Below, one piece after another: positions 9,897 to 19,580 of a stretch of DNA of 64,000 nt. Position numbers and translations under genes: made by a program. The stretch covers positions 1,550,001 to 1,614,000 of the forward strand of contig NZ_CP127251.1 in NCBI RefSeq assembly GCF_030285925.1, given 5' to 3'. Position 1 is the stretch's first letter; the number at the start of each line of letters is the position of its first letter. Below the pieces are notes generated by a model. The model ran no database searches, was not told the origin of the DNA, and was given only the letters and a program-made list of their open reading frames with translations. Source of the stretch: Devosia sp. YIM 151766. Its GTDB lineage: Bacteria > Pseudomonadota > Alphaproteobacteria > Rhizobiales > Devosiaceae.

Positions 9897-9971
9897 CTGT
9901 GGGGCAAGGATGCGGTCCCGAAAGTGGGCGGCAGCCTTGTTGTGCTCGCGTCGTCGTGGCCCCGATAAAGC

Positions 9972-10001
9972 AGTGGAGGCCGGAGCCGGCCTCCACTTTT
10001 T
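9972..10001 (+). terminator. Rho-independent terminator of amn
   Basis: AGTGGAGGCCGG (9972-9983) pairs perfectly with CCGGCCTCCACT (9986-9997), and five T residues follow (9997-10001). It lies between the convergent amn and aqpZ genes and is oriented to end amn transcripts. Confidence 0.85.
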
Positions 10002-10004
10002 CGC

Positions 10005-10691
10005 TCAATCGCGGTCGAGCAGCGTCCGCCAGATGATGGCGCCCAAAGCGGCGCCGGCCAGCGGGGCGAGGATGAACAGCCAGACCTGACCCAGGGCGCC
10101 ATTATCCGCGAAGATGGCGGCGGCGATGGAGCGGGCCGGATTGACCGAAGTATTGCTGACCGGGATCGAGATCAGGTGGATCAGCGTCAGGCCGAGGCCG
10201 ATGGCGATCGGCGCGAAGCCGGTCGGCGCATTGCCATGGGTCGACCCCAGAATGATCAGCAGGAAAAAGGCGGTGAGCACCACTTCGGCCACCAGCACCG
10301 AAACCAGCCCATAGCCCTGCGGCGAGAGCGCGTCATAGCCGTTGGAGGCGAAGCCGCCGGCGGTGAAGTCGGCAACGCCCGAGGCGATGACGAAGAGCAC
10401 GGCGGCCCCCAGAATGCCCCCGACGACCTGCGCTGCCCAATAGGGCAACAGATCCTTGTACGCAAACCGCCCGGCAATCGCCATGCCGAGCGAAACGGCC
10501 GGATTGAAATGGCCGCCCGAAATATGCCCCACGGCATAGGCCATGGTGAGCACGGTGAGGCCGAAGGCCAAGGCGACGCCGGCATAGCCGATACCCAGTT
10601 CAGGAATGCCGGCGGCAAGAACGGCTGCCCCGCAGCCGCCGAATACCAACCAGAACGTGCCGAATGCTTCGGCCGACAGGCGTTTGATCAT
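10005..10691 (-). CDS. aqpZ: aquaporin Z, water channel
   Basis: A 228-residue inner-membrane protein of the MIP family with six transmembrane helices and two pore half-helices. Both NPA motifs are present: HFNPAVSLG (near residue 64) and [11 protein letters not shown] (near 185). The Arg after the second NPA and the His in [10 protein letters not shown] fit the water-selective AqpZ type rather than a glycerol channel. It is a single gene; on its upstream side a TACAAT (complement of 10729-10734) could be the -10 element, and GGGGA precedes the ATG. Confidence 0.93.
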   Translation of the reverse strand: MIKRLSAEAFGTFWLVFGGCGAAVLAAGIPELGIGYAGVALAFGLTVLTMAYAVGHISGGHFNPAVSLGMAIAGRFAYKDLLPYWAAQVVGGILGAAVLFVIASGVADFTAGGFASNGYDALSPQGYGLVSVLVAEVVLTAFFLLIILGSTHGNAPTGFAPIAIGLGLTLIHLISIPVSNTSVNPARSIAAAIFADNGALGQVWLFILAPLAGAALGAIIWRTLLDRD

Positions 10692-10894
10692 GTCAAAAAT
10701 TCCCCAAGCGAATGATTCTCGCGCGAATATTGTAGCGAGCGGAAAATTTTCGCCTAGCGGAGATGTATTGGAGCGAGAATTACGCGCCGGGCGGCGCAGT
10801 AATAGTCAGGCAGGACGCGGCTGGGGCACCTGCTCCAGCCGCAGCGTTTTTCGGCGGGCCATGCCGATCAGGCCCCGCCTGGACGGTCTCGGGC

Positions 10895-12187
<1,293 letters not shown>

Positions 12188-12355
12188 TCATTGTATGGGG
12201 TGTAACAGCCTGTCTAGACGCGCCGTGTGGCAGATGAAAGAGGGCAGCGACAAAAAAGCCGCACTCTCCCGGCTGAAACGTTGCCATTCAGGATTAACGG
12301 GGCCTAACATGTCGCTGCCAACCGCCCGGCTGGCATATTTCGGAGGACGACAGAC

Positions 12356-12787
12356 GTGACCAGACCCCTCGTGAAACAGGTGGCCCATACCTGCATTTTC
12401 GCCCGCGACCTGACCGAAGTCGAGGCCTTCTATCGCGACGTCATCGGCGTGGCCCCCAAATTCGATTTCAAGCGCGGCGAGGACCGGATCGGCTTCTATC
12501 TCGATTTCGGCAATCGCACCTTTGTCGAAGTGTTTCTCAAGGGCGAATCGCGCTTCGAGGAAAACAACCAGATCAATCATCTGTGCTTCGAAACCGACGA
12601 TATCGACGCCTTCATGGCCCATGCCCGCGGCCAGGGCGTCGCGGTGACCGACAAGAAGCTCGGCGTCGACCAGACCTGGCAATGCTGGCTGGCCGATCCC
12701 AGCGGAGTGAAGCTGGAAATTTTCCAGTACACCGCCGACAGCATGCAATTCGGCCCGGATGGGGCGGTTTGTCAGGTGGATTGGTAG
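12356..12787 (+). CDS. VOC (glyoxalase/bleomycin resistance) superfamily protein
   Basis: A 143-residue single-domain protein with the two beta-alpha-beta-beta-beta modules of the VOC fold. The first module starts KQVAHTCIFARDLTEVEAFYRDVIG, and the second has NQINHLCFETDDIDAFMAHAR and ADPSGVKLEIFQY. Metal ligand candidates are His11, a Glu in FVEVFL, His75-region (INHLCFE) and Glu in KLEIFQ, as in glyoxalase I-like enzymes. The substrate cannot be told. The GTG at 12356 follows GGAGG at 12342-12346. Confidence 0.8.
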   Translation: MTRPLVKQVAHTCIFARDLTEVEAFYRDVIGVAPKFDFKRGEDRIGFYLDFGNRTFVEVFLKGESRFEENNQINHLCFETDDIDAFMAHARGQGVAVTDKKLGVDQTWQCWLADPSGVKLEIFQYTADSMQFGPDGAVCQVDW

Positions 12788-12812
12788 GACGGGGCATTCC
12801 TGCAACGCCCCT

Positions 12813-12848
12813 TAGACCTCATGGTGAGCTTGTCGAACCATGAGGTCG
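12813..12848. repeat. family C intergenic repeat, copy 2 (single arm)
   Basis: TAGACCTCATGGTGAGCTTG followed by TCGAACCATGAGGTC matches the left arm of the 9812-9896 element. GACCTCATGG and CCATGAGGTC form a stem. Confidence 0.7.
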
Positions 12849-12886
12849 CGGCCACCGGAGCTATCGACCAGTGGAGCGCGAGGCAA

Positions 12887-13063
12887 CTATTCCTCCCGCT
12901 TATGTCCCTCGATATGCTGGTCCGCCCGGGCCTTCTCCAGCGCCTCGTTCTGCTTTTCCGCCTTGCTGCGGCCGAATTTAAGCCGATTGGCTTCGGCGCC
13001 GGCCGCTTTCTCGGCGCGCGCCTTCTGCTTGCGGAAATTGCGCAGATTGACGATTTCAGCCAC
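12887..13063 (-). CDS. DUF4169 family protein
   Basis: A 58-residue, highly charged helical protein starting (GTG at 13063) with AEIVNLRNFRKQKARAEK. Further Lys/Arg/Ala-rich segments (NRLKFGRSKAEKQNEALEKA) follow, which is the DUF4169 pattern seen across Rhizobiales. It is probably a coiled-coil or nucleic-acid-adjacent small protein; the function is unknown. The start was moved from an upstream ATG (13093) because the conserved family sequence begins at AEIVNL and GAGGCGG precedes it. It lies 26 nt after the acetyltransferase gene on the same strand. Confidence 0.8.
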   Translation of the reverse strand: MAEIVNLRNFRKQKARAEKAAGAEANRLKFGRSKAEKQNEALEKARADQHIEGHKREE

Positions 13064-13089
13064 GCGAATACCGCCTCGCCCGGGATGGC

Positions 13090-13599
13090 TCAATGCTCAT
13101 CGACGATCCCGCTATAGGGCTGCAGGCGCTTTTCCAGATGCACGCTGGCAAAGGGATCGTGGCCGGATCGGCCGTTGGGCTTCAGCGCCAAGATGCGATA
13201 GCCCTGCTTTTCGTAGAAATGCACCGCCCGGACGTGATCGGCGGGGGTTTCGAGATGGATATGGGCGGCGCCTTCCAGCTCCAGCATGATTTCCATGCGC
13301 TCCAGCAGCAGCGTTCCGATGCCATGGCCCTGAATTTCGGGCATGACGAAGAGGTAGGGGATATAGTTTCGCCCGCGCTGCCGTGAGCACCAGCCGACGA
13401 CCATGTCGTCGATCTCGGCCACGATGGCGTATCGCCAGGCCTCGCCGACGGCGCGGACCAGGCGGCGGCGTTCCCTCTCGCGCATGCCGTCGCGTTCGAT
13501 CAGAATGGGCAGGATGCCGCTTTCCCAGGCGCGATAGGCGATATCGGCAAGACGCGGGGCATCGCTGATCCTGGCTTTGCGTATCGTGATGCCGGGCAA
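13090..13599 (-). CDS. GNAT family N-acetyltransferase
   Basis: A 169-residue protein with a single acetyltransferase fold: N-terminal ITIRKARISDAPRLADIAYRAWESGI, the strand DMVVGWCS, and the acetyl-CoA-binding LFVMPEIQGHGIGTLLLERM, a good version of the Q/RxxGxG/A signature. This is followed by IHLETPADHVRAVHFYEKQGYRIL. The substrate is unknown. It sits in a minus-strand group with chorismate mutase upstream (9 nt away) and DUF4169 downstream, probably one transcript. Confidence 0.87.
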   Translation of the reverse strand: MPGITIRKARISDAPRLADIAYRAWESGILPILIERDGMRERERRRLVRAVGEAWRYAIVAEIDDMVVGWCSRQRGRNYIPYLFVMPEIQGHGIGTLLLERMEIMLELEGAAHIHLETPADHVRAVHFYEKQGYRILALKPNGRSGHDPFASVHLEKRLQPYSGIVDEH

Positions 13600-13608
13600 T
13601 CTCGCCTC

Positions 13609-13920
13609 CTATTTGGCGCGGCGCCGCGCCGCGATGATGCCCTTTTCGAAATTGATGTTCCAGTCGATCAGGGTCCGCCAGATAAGCTCGGCCTGATCCT
13701 CGTCAAGTTCAAGCTCCAAACTCCGCTCCCGCACCTTTGTGATCACGGTTTCGATACGCGCCGGGTCATAGGCCTCATGCGGATCGGTCTTGATCTCGGC
13801 CATGCGGGTCACATAGAGGTGTCGTTCCGCGAACAGCGCCAGCAGCGCCTGGTCGACCCGGTCGATCTCGGCGCGCACATCATCCTTGGTCTCACATTCG
13901 GCGGGCAGTTTGGCGGTCAC
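13609..13920 (-). CDS. chorismate mutase (AroQ type)
   Basis: A 103-residue all-helical protein matching monofunctional type II chorismate mutases. The N-terminal helix VRAEIDRVDQALLALFAERHLYVTRMAEIK carries the conserved Arg/Asp positions, then YDPARIETVITKVRE, and a final helix with DQAELIWRTLIDWNINFEKG. It converts chorismate to prephenate for Phe/Tyr synthesis in the cytosol. It heads a minus-strand cluster with the GNAT and DUF4169 genes. It has no fused prephenate dehydratase or dehydrogenase domain. Confidence 0.88.
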   Translation of the reverse strand: MTAKLPAECETKDDVRAEIDRVDQALLALFAERHLYVTRMAEIKTDPHEAYDPARIETVITKVRERSLELELDEDQAELIWRTLIDWNINFEKGIIAARRRAK

Positions 13921-14064
13921 GGCAAGGTCCTGGGCTCAAATCTCGTGTTGCTGGTTTGCACCGGGACGGGGCCGATTTCAACCCGCTGGCGGTGCTAATC
14001 TGGTCAAGGCGGGCGGCGCGGCCTATCCTCTAACCATGTCTAGTCAGTCTGAGAGTGTCTGAGT

Positions 14065-14085
14065 CCCCGTCCGATCGGGACGGGG
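14065..14085. other. GC hairpin in the gap before the yjhX-like gene
   Basis: CCCCGTCC (14065-14072) and GGACGGGG (14078-14085) pair perfectly with a 5-nt loop. It lies in the 263-nt divergent region between chorismate mutase and the yjhX-like gene. No T-run follows, so it is not an obvious terminator; it may be a regulatory or leader hairpin. Confidence 0.35.
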
Positions 14086-14183
14086 CGGAGTAAACCAGCC
14101 GAATGCCGCGCGCGACGCCGGCAAGCGGTCAACTTTGCTCGTTCCCGCCCATGGCGGGACATCAGGCACCAGACCAATCAATC

Positions 14184-14426
14184 ATGAATGTATCAAAGCT
14201 GGAACGGCGCGTGCTCAACGCGCTCGCCCTGGGTGGCCGCATCGTGCCGATGCGCGATGACGCCCAGCGCATTATCGAAATCGACTGCTATTCCCGCGAG
14301 GGCTGGGTGCTCGGCGACTGCACCCTGGACCTGTTCAAGCGGCTAAGAGCCAAACGGCTCATCGCCTCCACCGGCGGCGGCCCCTATCGCATCACGCGGC
14401 AGGGACTCGAGGCCCTGCGCTGCTAG
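14184..14426 (+). CDS. YjhX family (UPF0386) winged-helix-like protein
   Basis: An 80-residue protein that matches the UPF0386/YjhX family over its whole length: [20 protein letters not shown] at the start, then [23 protein letters not shown] and a C-terminal [16 protein letters not shown]. The helix-turn-helix-like arrangement (Leu-rich helix, recognition-like helix, wing GGGPYRIT) suggests a small DNA-binding module. YjhX has been annotated as a toxin in E. coli. No partner antitoxin ORF is visible next to it. The ATG at 14184 is where family homology begins; the ribosome binding site is weak. Confidence 0.82.
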   Translation: MNVSKLERRVLNALALGGRIVPMRDDAQRIIEIDCYSREGWVLGDCTLDLFKRLRAKRLIASTGGGPYRITRQGLEALRC

Positions 14427-14441
14427 ACCAGGCATCAACGC

Positions 14442-14473
14442 AAAAATGAACCCTCGCGGCTGCCGCGAGGGTT
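14442..14473 (-). terminator. Rho-independent terminator of the 14504-14821 gene
   Basis: AACCCTCGCGG and CCGCGAGGGTT (14449-14459, 14463-14473) form an 11-bp stem. On the minus strand it is followed by a run of five T residues (14442-14446). It lies between convergent genes and could also slow transcripts from yjhX. Confidence 0.8.
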
Positions 14474-14503
14474 CGGAATGCGCTTGGCATGGGGGACGCG
14501 CGG

Positions 14504-14821
14504 CTAATGCCGGGTGACGTCGCTCAGGGCGGCGGCGATGTGTTCCCATTCGGCGCTGACGCTGGCCGTGGCGCGGCGCTTGCCGGCGCGGCGATACCAG
14601 TAATCGGCATTGCCCATATCGGCCTCGATCCAGTGCATCAGCGCATGGACCCAGTCGAAAGCCTGCACGCCTTCCATGGACTGGACAATATTATGCGCCC
14701 GCTCCCATTCGGCGCCGACGCGCAATTCGCCCTTTTTCAGCCACCAGAGCGCCTGCAAGGGCTTGCTCATGTCCTTGGGTGGCTCGGACCAGTCGAGCGT
14801 TGTAAATATATCCACGGCCAT
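14504..14821 (-). CDS. unrecognised conserved-looking protein
   Basis: A 105-residue, tryptophan-rich soluble protein that I do not recognise. It begins MAVDIFTTLDWSEPPKDMSK, has LQALWWLKKGELRVGAEWERAHNIVQ, and then FDWVHALMHWIEADMGNADYWYRRAGK, a well-patterned segment with His and several Trp/Tyr that looks like a conserved helical core. It ends in EWEHIAAALSD. The ATG at 14821 has AGGAA 8 nt upstream; longer versions would overlap gatA. It follows gatA on the same strand by 121 nt and ends at a good terminator, which supports it as a real gene. No function is assigned. Confidence 0.7.
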   Translation of the reverse strand: MAVDIFTTLDWSEPPKDMSKPLQALWWLKKGELRVGAEWERAHNIVQSMEGVQAFDWVHALMHWIEADMGNADYWYRRAGKRRATASVSAEWEHIAAALSDVTRH

Positions 14822-14942
14822 CGGCGAAATTCCTGTCGGCCCCGACGCCGCCAAAGGACGCGTCGCTACCAGTTTCAACTTGTGCATGGGCGGCAAATAG
14901 GCCGGATCGGCGGCGCAATCAAGCACCACCCCTGAAACACAA

Positions 14943-16442
14943 TTACCACCAGGGCTTGGGGGCGAAGTCGCCGCCGGCGCTTTTCTCGATGACCCGCGCC
15001 GCCGCGAACAGGGTTTCCTCGTCGAACGGCTTGCCGATGAGCTGGAGACCGAGCGGCAGCCCCTTGCCATCCTTGCCGGCCGGAACGGCGATGCCCGGCA
15101 GGCCGGCCATGTTCACCGTCACCGTGAAGATGTCGTTGAGATACATCGCCACCGGATCGGCGGCCAGGGCCGCATCGCCGATGCCGAATGCCGCCGAGGG
15201 CGTGGCCGGGGTCAGGATGGCGTCGACGCCGCCATGGAAGGCGTCCTCGAAATCCTTCTTGATCAGCGTCCGCACCTTCTGCGCCTTGACGTAATAGGCG
15301 TCGTAATAGCCGGCCGACAGCACATAGGTGCCGATCATGACCCGGCGCTTCACTTCGCGCCCGAACCCGGCGGCCCGGGTCAGCTCGTACATGCCGGTAA
15401 TGTCCTTGCCGCTGACGCGCAGCCCGTATTTCACCCCGTCATAGCGGGCGAGATTGGACGAGGCTTCGGCCGGCGACACCACATAATAGGCCGGCAGGGC
15501 ATATTTGGTATGCGGCAGCGAAATATCCTTGACCGTGGCGCCCTCGGCCTTGAGCCATTCCAGCCCTTCGCTCCACAATTTTTCGATCTCGCCCGGCATG
15601 CCGTCCATGCGGTATTCCCTGGGCACGCCGATCACCAGGCCCTTGACGCCCCGCTCCACGGCAGCGGCAAAATCGGGAACGGGCAGATCGGCGCTGGTGG
15701 AATCCTTGGCGTCGAACCCGGCCATCGAGGTCATCAGGATCGCCGCATCCTCGACCGTGCGGGCCAGCGGCCCGGCCTGATCAAGAGATGAAGCATAGGC
15801 GATGATGCCCCAGCGCGAACAACGGCCATAGGTCGGCTTCATGCCCACCGTGCCGGTGAAGGCGGCGGGCTGACGGATCGAGCCGCCGGTATCGGTGGCG
15901 GTGGCCCCGGCGCAGAGGCCGGCGGCCACGGCCGCCGCCGAACCGCCGGACGAGCCGCCCGGCACCAGATCGGCATCGCTGCCCGCGGCGCGGAACGGAT
16001 TGAGGGCCGGACCGTAATAAGAGCTTTCATTGGACGAGCCCATGGCGAATTCGTCCATATTGAGCTTGCCCAGCATGACGGCGCCGTCGCGCCACAGATT
16101 GGCGGTGACGGTGGATTCGTATTCCGGCTTGAAGCCATCGAGAATGTGGCTGGCGGCCTGCGTGTGCACGCCCTTGGTGCCGAACAGGTCCTTGACGCCC
16201 AGCGGAATGCCTTCGAGCGCGCCGCCTTCGCCCTGCGCCAGCTTCCCGTCGCTGGCCCGGGCCATGTCGCGCGCCTGCTCCGGCGTCGTCACGATATAGG
16301 CGTTGAGCTTGGGATTGGCCTGCTCGATGGCGCCGATATAGGCATCGGTCAACTCAAGCGCGGTAAAGCTCTTGTCCTGGAGGCCCTTGCGGGCGGCGGC
16401 GAGGCTCAGCTTGGTCAGATCAGTCAAGATAATGTCTCTCAT
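14943..16442 (-). CDS. gatA: Asp-tRNA(Asn)/Glu-tRNA(Gln) amidotransferase subunit A
   Basis: A 499-residue amidase-signature protein. It releases ammonia from glutamine for the GatCAB complex, which amidates misacylated Glu-tRNA(Gln) or Asp-tRNA(Asn). The Lys-cisSer-Ser triad is present: Lys in [10 protein letters not shown], Ser in the [14 protein letters not shown] loop and the nucleophile Ser in [13 protein letters not shown]. The length is normal. gatC is encoded immediately upstream on the same strand (96 nt), and gatB is not in this window. The start ATG at 16442 begins [20 protein letters not shown]. Confidence 0.97.
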   Translation of the reverse strand: MRDIILTDLTKLSLAAARKGLQDKSFTALELTDAYIGAIEQANPKLNAYIVTTPEQARDMARASDGKLAQGEGGALEGIPLGVKDLFGTKGVHTQAASHILDGFKPEYESTVTANLWRDGAVMLGKLNMDEFAMGSSNESSYYGPALNPFRAAGSDADLVPGGSSGGSAAAVAAGLCAGATATDTGGSIRQPAAFTGTVGMKPTYGRCSRWGIIAYASSLDQAGPLARTVEDAAILMTSMAGFDAKDSTSADLPVPDFAAAVERGVKGLVIGVPREYRMDGMPGEIEKLWSEGLEWLKAEGATVKDISLPHTKYALPAYYVVSPAEASSNLARYDGVKYGLRVSGKDITGMYELTRAAGFGREVKRRVMIGTYVLSAGYYDAYYVKAQKVRTLIKKDFEDAFHGGVDAILTPATPSAAFGIGDAALAADPVAMYLNDIFTVTVNMAGLPGIAVPAGKDGKGLPLGLQLIGKPFDEETLFAAARVIEKSAGGDFAPKPWW

Positions 16443-16538
16443 TCATCCCGGCGGGCGGCGGTCAGGCTGCCTCTGCCGGAGCCGATAGCGTCAATTCAAA
16501 TGCAGCCGGCCTTTGCCGCCGGCGATCGACAATGCCAT

Positions 16539-16826
16539 TTACTCGACCACTTTCGGCACCATGAAGAAATTGTCCTCGGTCAGCGGCGCGTTGCTGACGA
16601 TCTTGTCGGCATAGCCGCCATCGCTCACCACGTCTTCGCGGCGGCGCAGGATCATCGGCGTCACCGAGGTCATGGGCTCGACGCCCTCGACATCGACCTC
16701 GGCCAATTGCTCGACGAAACCCAGAATGGCATTGAGCTCATCCTGGTAGCCGGCAACCTCGTCTTCCTCGATGCGAATGCGCGCGAGACGCGCGATGCGC
16801 TTGACGGTGGCGGCGTCGACAGACAT
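16539..16826 (-). CDS. gatC: Asp-tRNA(Asn)/Glu-tRNA(Gln) amidotransferase subunit C
   Basis: A 95-residue protein with the GatC pattern: [21 protein letters not shown] at the N-terminus, [29 protein letters not shown] in the middle, and a C-terminal [14 protein letters not shown] and FFMVPKVVE stretch that wraps the GatA/GatB interface. It stabilises the transamidosome in the cytosol. It lies directly upstream of gatA on the same strand, the usual gatC-gatA order. Confidence 0.96.
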   Translation of the reverse strand: MSVDAATVKRIARLARIRIEEDEVAGYQDELNAILGFVEQLAEVDVEGVEPMTSVTPMILRRREDVVSDGGYADKIVSNAPLTEDNFFMVPKVVE

Positions 16827-16909
16827 GGCAAACTCCAGCAGATAATGCGTGTCGGCGCGTTATTAGCAATGCGCCGGGGCAAAAGACAATGAAAATGCCG
16901 AGGCGCTGC

Positions 16910-17434
16910 TCAGACTTCCACCGCAAGACCCGGTTCGAGCGCGATCAGGCCGGCGCCTTCCAGCACGGCGGGCAAGGCGGCGAAGGCTTCATCCAGTTCC
17001 GCGTCACTCCCCGCCAGCGCCACAAGCCGGGGCATCGCCGCCTCGACCAGCGCCCGGCCCCGCCGCGCCAGCCCCTGCCCCGCCAGCACGATCACGGCCC
17101 GTTCCGCCCAGCGCCCCAGTCCCGGCACGTCGCCGCTCAGCACAAGCAAGGGCATGTCCTCGTCGCCGTCGAGCAGCAGCGCGCCCGCGCCCAAAGACCA
17201 GACCCGGACCGGCCGCACATTGTCGCCCGCATCCAGCAATCGCTCGCGCGCCCGCGGCTTCCAGCTCGCGCCATCGGCGGGCTCATGCCGGTCACCCGGA
17301 CCAATGACCTGATCCGCGCCACTCACTAGTTCCGCCGGCTCGATCCCCCCCGCGACCATCTCGGCATCGATAACCACGACCTGCCCGCCGATGTGAATAC
17401 GAAACGTGGATGCGCCGAACCAGGTGAGTTTCAT
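16910..17434 (-). CDS. degenerate metallo-beta-lactamase-fold-like protein
   Basis: A 174-residue protein whose first 25 residues (MKLTWFGASTFRIHIGGQVV then VIDAE) match the start of UlaG-type metal-dependent hydrolases, which usually begin TWLGHxxFRIE...IDP. The rest does not carry the family HxHxDH zinc motif or later His ligands; the nearest is PGDRHEP. Active family members exceed 210 residues, so this looks like a shortened, probably non-catalytic relative. It overlaps the upstream DUF2442/HTH gene by 4 nt (ATGA), so the two proteins are made together. The role is unknown. Confidence 0.6.
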   Translation of the reverse strand: MKLTWFGASTFRIHIGGQVVVIDAEMVAGGIEPAELVSGADQVIGPGDRHEPADGASWKPRARERLLDAGDNVRPVRVWSLGAGALLLDGDEDMPLLVLSGDVPGLGRWAERAVIVLAGQGLARRGRALVEAAMPRLVALAGSDAELDEAFAALPAVLEGAGLIALEPGLAVEV

Positions 17435-17916
17435 GAGGCCGAATGGGTCCTTTGCTGATGCTCAAGCAGATAGCGCGTCGCCAGGGCCACGGTCTTTGGA
17501 ATCGGCCGATCCTTGCGGTAATCAGCCACCAGCCGGCGGGCAATGCCTAAACGGGCCGCCATCCCATCAAGGCTCAGCCGCAATTGCGCCATGGCCTCGC
17601 GGAATTCCGCATTGTCCAATTTCCCGGGCGCAAGCTCCTCGATCCAAACGGCGGAAAGCTCTTGGCCATCCGGCCAGACCAGACAATCTCCGCGATCCCA
17701 CACCGTGAAGGCGGCGAACGCAGCCGGATCGTTGCGCAGCGCCACGAAAGCACGATGGCTCAAGATAGCCGGCCCCACATCGATGTCCTCCTGCCGTCCA
17801 TCGACCCATTCAATGCGCAGCACAAAGCCCCCAACCGCCTCGGCACTGCGAATGACCGGCATCGGCGCGCCAACCTCGACGAAGTCGTCATCCTCTATTC
17901 TGTCGGTTTCACTCAC
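17431..17916 (-). CDS. DUF2442 protein with C-terminal helix-turn-helix-like region
   Basis: The N-terminal half has the DUF2442 fold (MPVIRSAEAVGGFVLRIEWV, DGRQEDIDVGPAI, a FAAFTVWDRGDCLVWPDG strand and the ELSAVWIEEL end). The C-terminal half (FREAMAQLRLSLDGMAARLG, then IARRLVADYRKDRPIPKTVA) looks like a XRE-type HTH. This combination is often a transcriptional regulator or the antitoxin half of a pair. The GTG at 17916 gives 161 residues with an AGGAG about 11 nt upstream. A GTG at 17952 would extend it by 12 residues but would lie inside the inverted repeat. It is translationally coupled to the next gene by an ATGA overlap. Confidence 0.7.
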   Translation of the reverse strand: MSETDRIEDDDFVEVGAPMPVIRSAEAVGGFVLRIEWVDGRQEDIDVGPAILSHRAFVALRNDPAAFAAFTVWDRGDCLVWPDGQELSAVWIEELAPGKLDNAEFREAMAQLRLSLDGMAARLGIARRLVADYRKDRPIPKTVALATRYLLEHQQRTHSAS

Positions 17917-17949
17917 CTTCGATCTGGCTCCTAAGCCATCGGGCCCGGT

Positions 17950-17979
17950 CACTCTTCAAAAGAGTGCGTAATATGCACT
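17950..17979 (-). promoter_or_regulatory. two interlocking inverted repeats in the promoter of the DUF2442/HTH gene
   Basis: CACTCTT...AAGAGTG (17950-17956/17960-17966) and AGTGC...GCACT (17963-17967/17975-17979) overlap by four bases. On the minus strand a TTGCTC and a TATTAC spaced by 16 nt could be the -35 and -10, with the second repeat overlapping the -10. This is the layout of an autoregulated operator. Confidence 0.55.
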
Positions 17980-18072
17980 AATTTGACAAGAGCAATATTA
18001 TTCTGGTCGTGACGCCGCATCTATGGTTACGAACGAGCACTTCTGGTTCCGTTTGACAAGGCAAGGCCACTC

Positions 18073-18531
18073 GTGACCGACACCGACAACCCCCTCGCCG
18101 CCATTCCGCCTTCCGGCAAGATTCTCGGCCTCGACCTCGGCACCAAGACCATTGGCGTCGCCATTTCGGATGGCATGCGCTATTCGGCGACGCCGCTCGA
18201 AACCATCAAGCGCACGAAATTCACCCAGGATGCCGAGCGCATCCTGGCGCTGATCGGCGAAAACCAGGCCGTCGCCATCATTCTCGGCCTGCCGCTCAAT
18301 ATGGATGGCAGCGAGGGGCCGCGGGTGCAATCCACCCGGGCCTTCGCCCGTAACCTCGCGGCGAAAATCGACCTGCCCATCGCCTTCTGGGACGAGCGCC
18401 TCTCCACTTCCGCGGTCACCCGCATGATGATCGACGCTGATCTGCGCCGCGACCGCCGGGCCGAGATCGTCGACAAGCTCGCTGCCAGCTACATCCTGCA
18501 AGGAGCCCTGGACCGGCTGCGCCGGGGATAA
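18073..18531 (+). CDS. ruvX: putative pre-16S rRNA nuclease / Holliday junction resolvase-like (YqgF/RuvX)
   Basis: A 152-residue RNase H-fold protein. The family motifs are ILGLDLGTKTIGVAISD (first catalytic Asp), AIILGLPLNMDGSEGPR, IAFWDERLSTSAVTRMM (Glu) and a C-terminal VDKLAASYILQGALDRL (Asp). YqgF proteins process the 5' end of 16S rRNA and were earlier named RuvX for their resemblance to RuvC. The GTG at 18073 has only a weak AAGG upstream. It lies 77 nt before pyrB on the same strand. Confidence 0.93.
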   Translation: MTDTDNPLAAIPPSGKILGLDLGTKTIGVAISDGMRYSATPLETIKRTKFTQDAERILALIGENQAVAIILGLPLNMDGSEGPRVQSTRAFARNLAAKIDLPIAFWDERLSTSAVTRMMIDADLRRDRRAEIVDKLAASYILQGALDRLRRG

Positions 18532-18608
18532 GTGCGACAAATCCGCATAAGGTCTTGCCGATGCCGTCCCCGCTCGGATAGACCGCAGCAAATCGCAAGG
18601 GATGCGAC

Positions 18609-19580
18609 ATGCCGCAGCAGAGTTCACGCGCCGGGCAAGCCGGCGACTTCCCCCCGTTCCGACAACGCCACCTCATTTCCATTGCCGATCTGCAGCAGCA
18701 CGAAATCGTCGATCTGCTGGATCGCGCCGAGCGGATGATCGATGTGTCGCGCCAGGAGCGCAAATCCCTCGCCACGCTGTCGGGCAAGACGCAGATCAAT
18801 CTGTTCTTCGAGCCTTCCACCCGCACCCAGTCGTCCTTCGAGATCGCCGGCAAGCGGCTCGGGGCGCTGGTGGTCAATATGTCGGTGAAGACCTCCTCCG
18901 TCTCCAAGGGCGAAACGCTGGTCGACACCGCCGCCACGCTCAACGCCATGCGCCCCGACGTGCTGGTGGTGCGCCATTCGGCGGCCGGCGCGGTCGAGCT
19001 GCTGGCGCAAAAGGTCGGCTGTTCCGTCATCAATGCCGGCGACGGCGCCCATGAACACCCCACTCAGGCGCTGCTCGACGCGCTGACCATCCGTAACCAC
19101 AAGGGTACGCTTGCCGGGCTCACGATCGCCATTTGCGGCGATATCGCCAATTCCCGCGTCGCCCGCTCGAACCTGCTGCTGCTCGGCGCGCTCAATGTGC
19201 GCACCCGCGTCATCGCTCCGCGCACCCTGCTCCCCGCCGGCATCGAGAACTTCGCCACCGAGGTCTTCACCGACATGGAGGAGGGCCTCAAGGGCGTCGA
19301 CGTGGTGATGATGCTGCGCCTCCAGCACGAGCGCGCCAATGGCAAGATGATCCCTTCCGTGCGCGAATATTACCGCTTTTACGGGCTCGACGCCGCCAAG
19401 CTCGCCCTGGCCAAACCCGACGCCATCGTCATGCATCCCGGCCCGATGAATCGCGGCGTCGAGATCGATCCCGCCATTGCCGACAGCGAGCGCAGCGTCA
19501 TCAACGATCAGGTCGAGATGGGCGTGGCGGTGCGCATGGCGGTGCTCGATGCCCTGCTGCCGCCGAGGAACGAAGCATGA
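18609..19580 (+). CDS. pyrB: aspartate carbamoyltransferase catalytic subunit
   Basis: A 323-residue protein that condenses carbamoyl phosphate and aspartate, the committed step of UMP synthesis. It has the carbamoyl-phosphate loop [55 protein letters not shown] and MMLRLQHER, then [13 protein letters not shown]. The length is typical. Its stop overlaps the start of the pyrC-like gene by 4 nt (ATGA). This coupling is the arrangement of enterobacteria-unlike ATCases that assemble with a DHOase-like chain and lack PyrI. Confidence 0.97.
   Translation: MPQQSSRAGQAGDFPPFRQRHLISIADLQQHEIVDLLDRAERMIDVSRQERKSLATLSGKTQINLFFEPSTRTQSSFEIAGKRLGALVVNMSVKTSSVSKGETLVDTAATLNAMRPDVLVVRHSAAGAVELLAQKVGCSVINAGDGAHEHPTQALLDALTIRNHKGTLAGLTIAICGDIANSRVARSNLLLLGALNVRTRVIAPRTLLPAGIENFATEVFTDMEEGLKGVDVVMMLRLQHERANGKMIPSVREYYRFYGLDAAKLALAKPDAIVMHPGPMNRGVEIDPAIADSERSVINDQVEMGVAVRMAVLDALLPPRNEA

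Noticed and set aside
10800..10860. Hairpin CGGCTGG...CCAGCCG after eno as a terminator
   Set aside because: The stem is present, but no T-run follows on the minus strand, so termination there is not supported.
14822..15070. N-terminal extension of the 14504-14821 gene into gatA
   Set aside because: The extension lies inside the certain gatA coding region and is Arg/Ser-rich shadow sequence.
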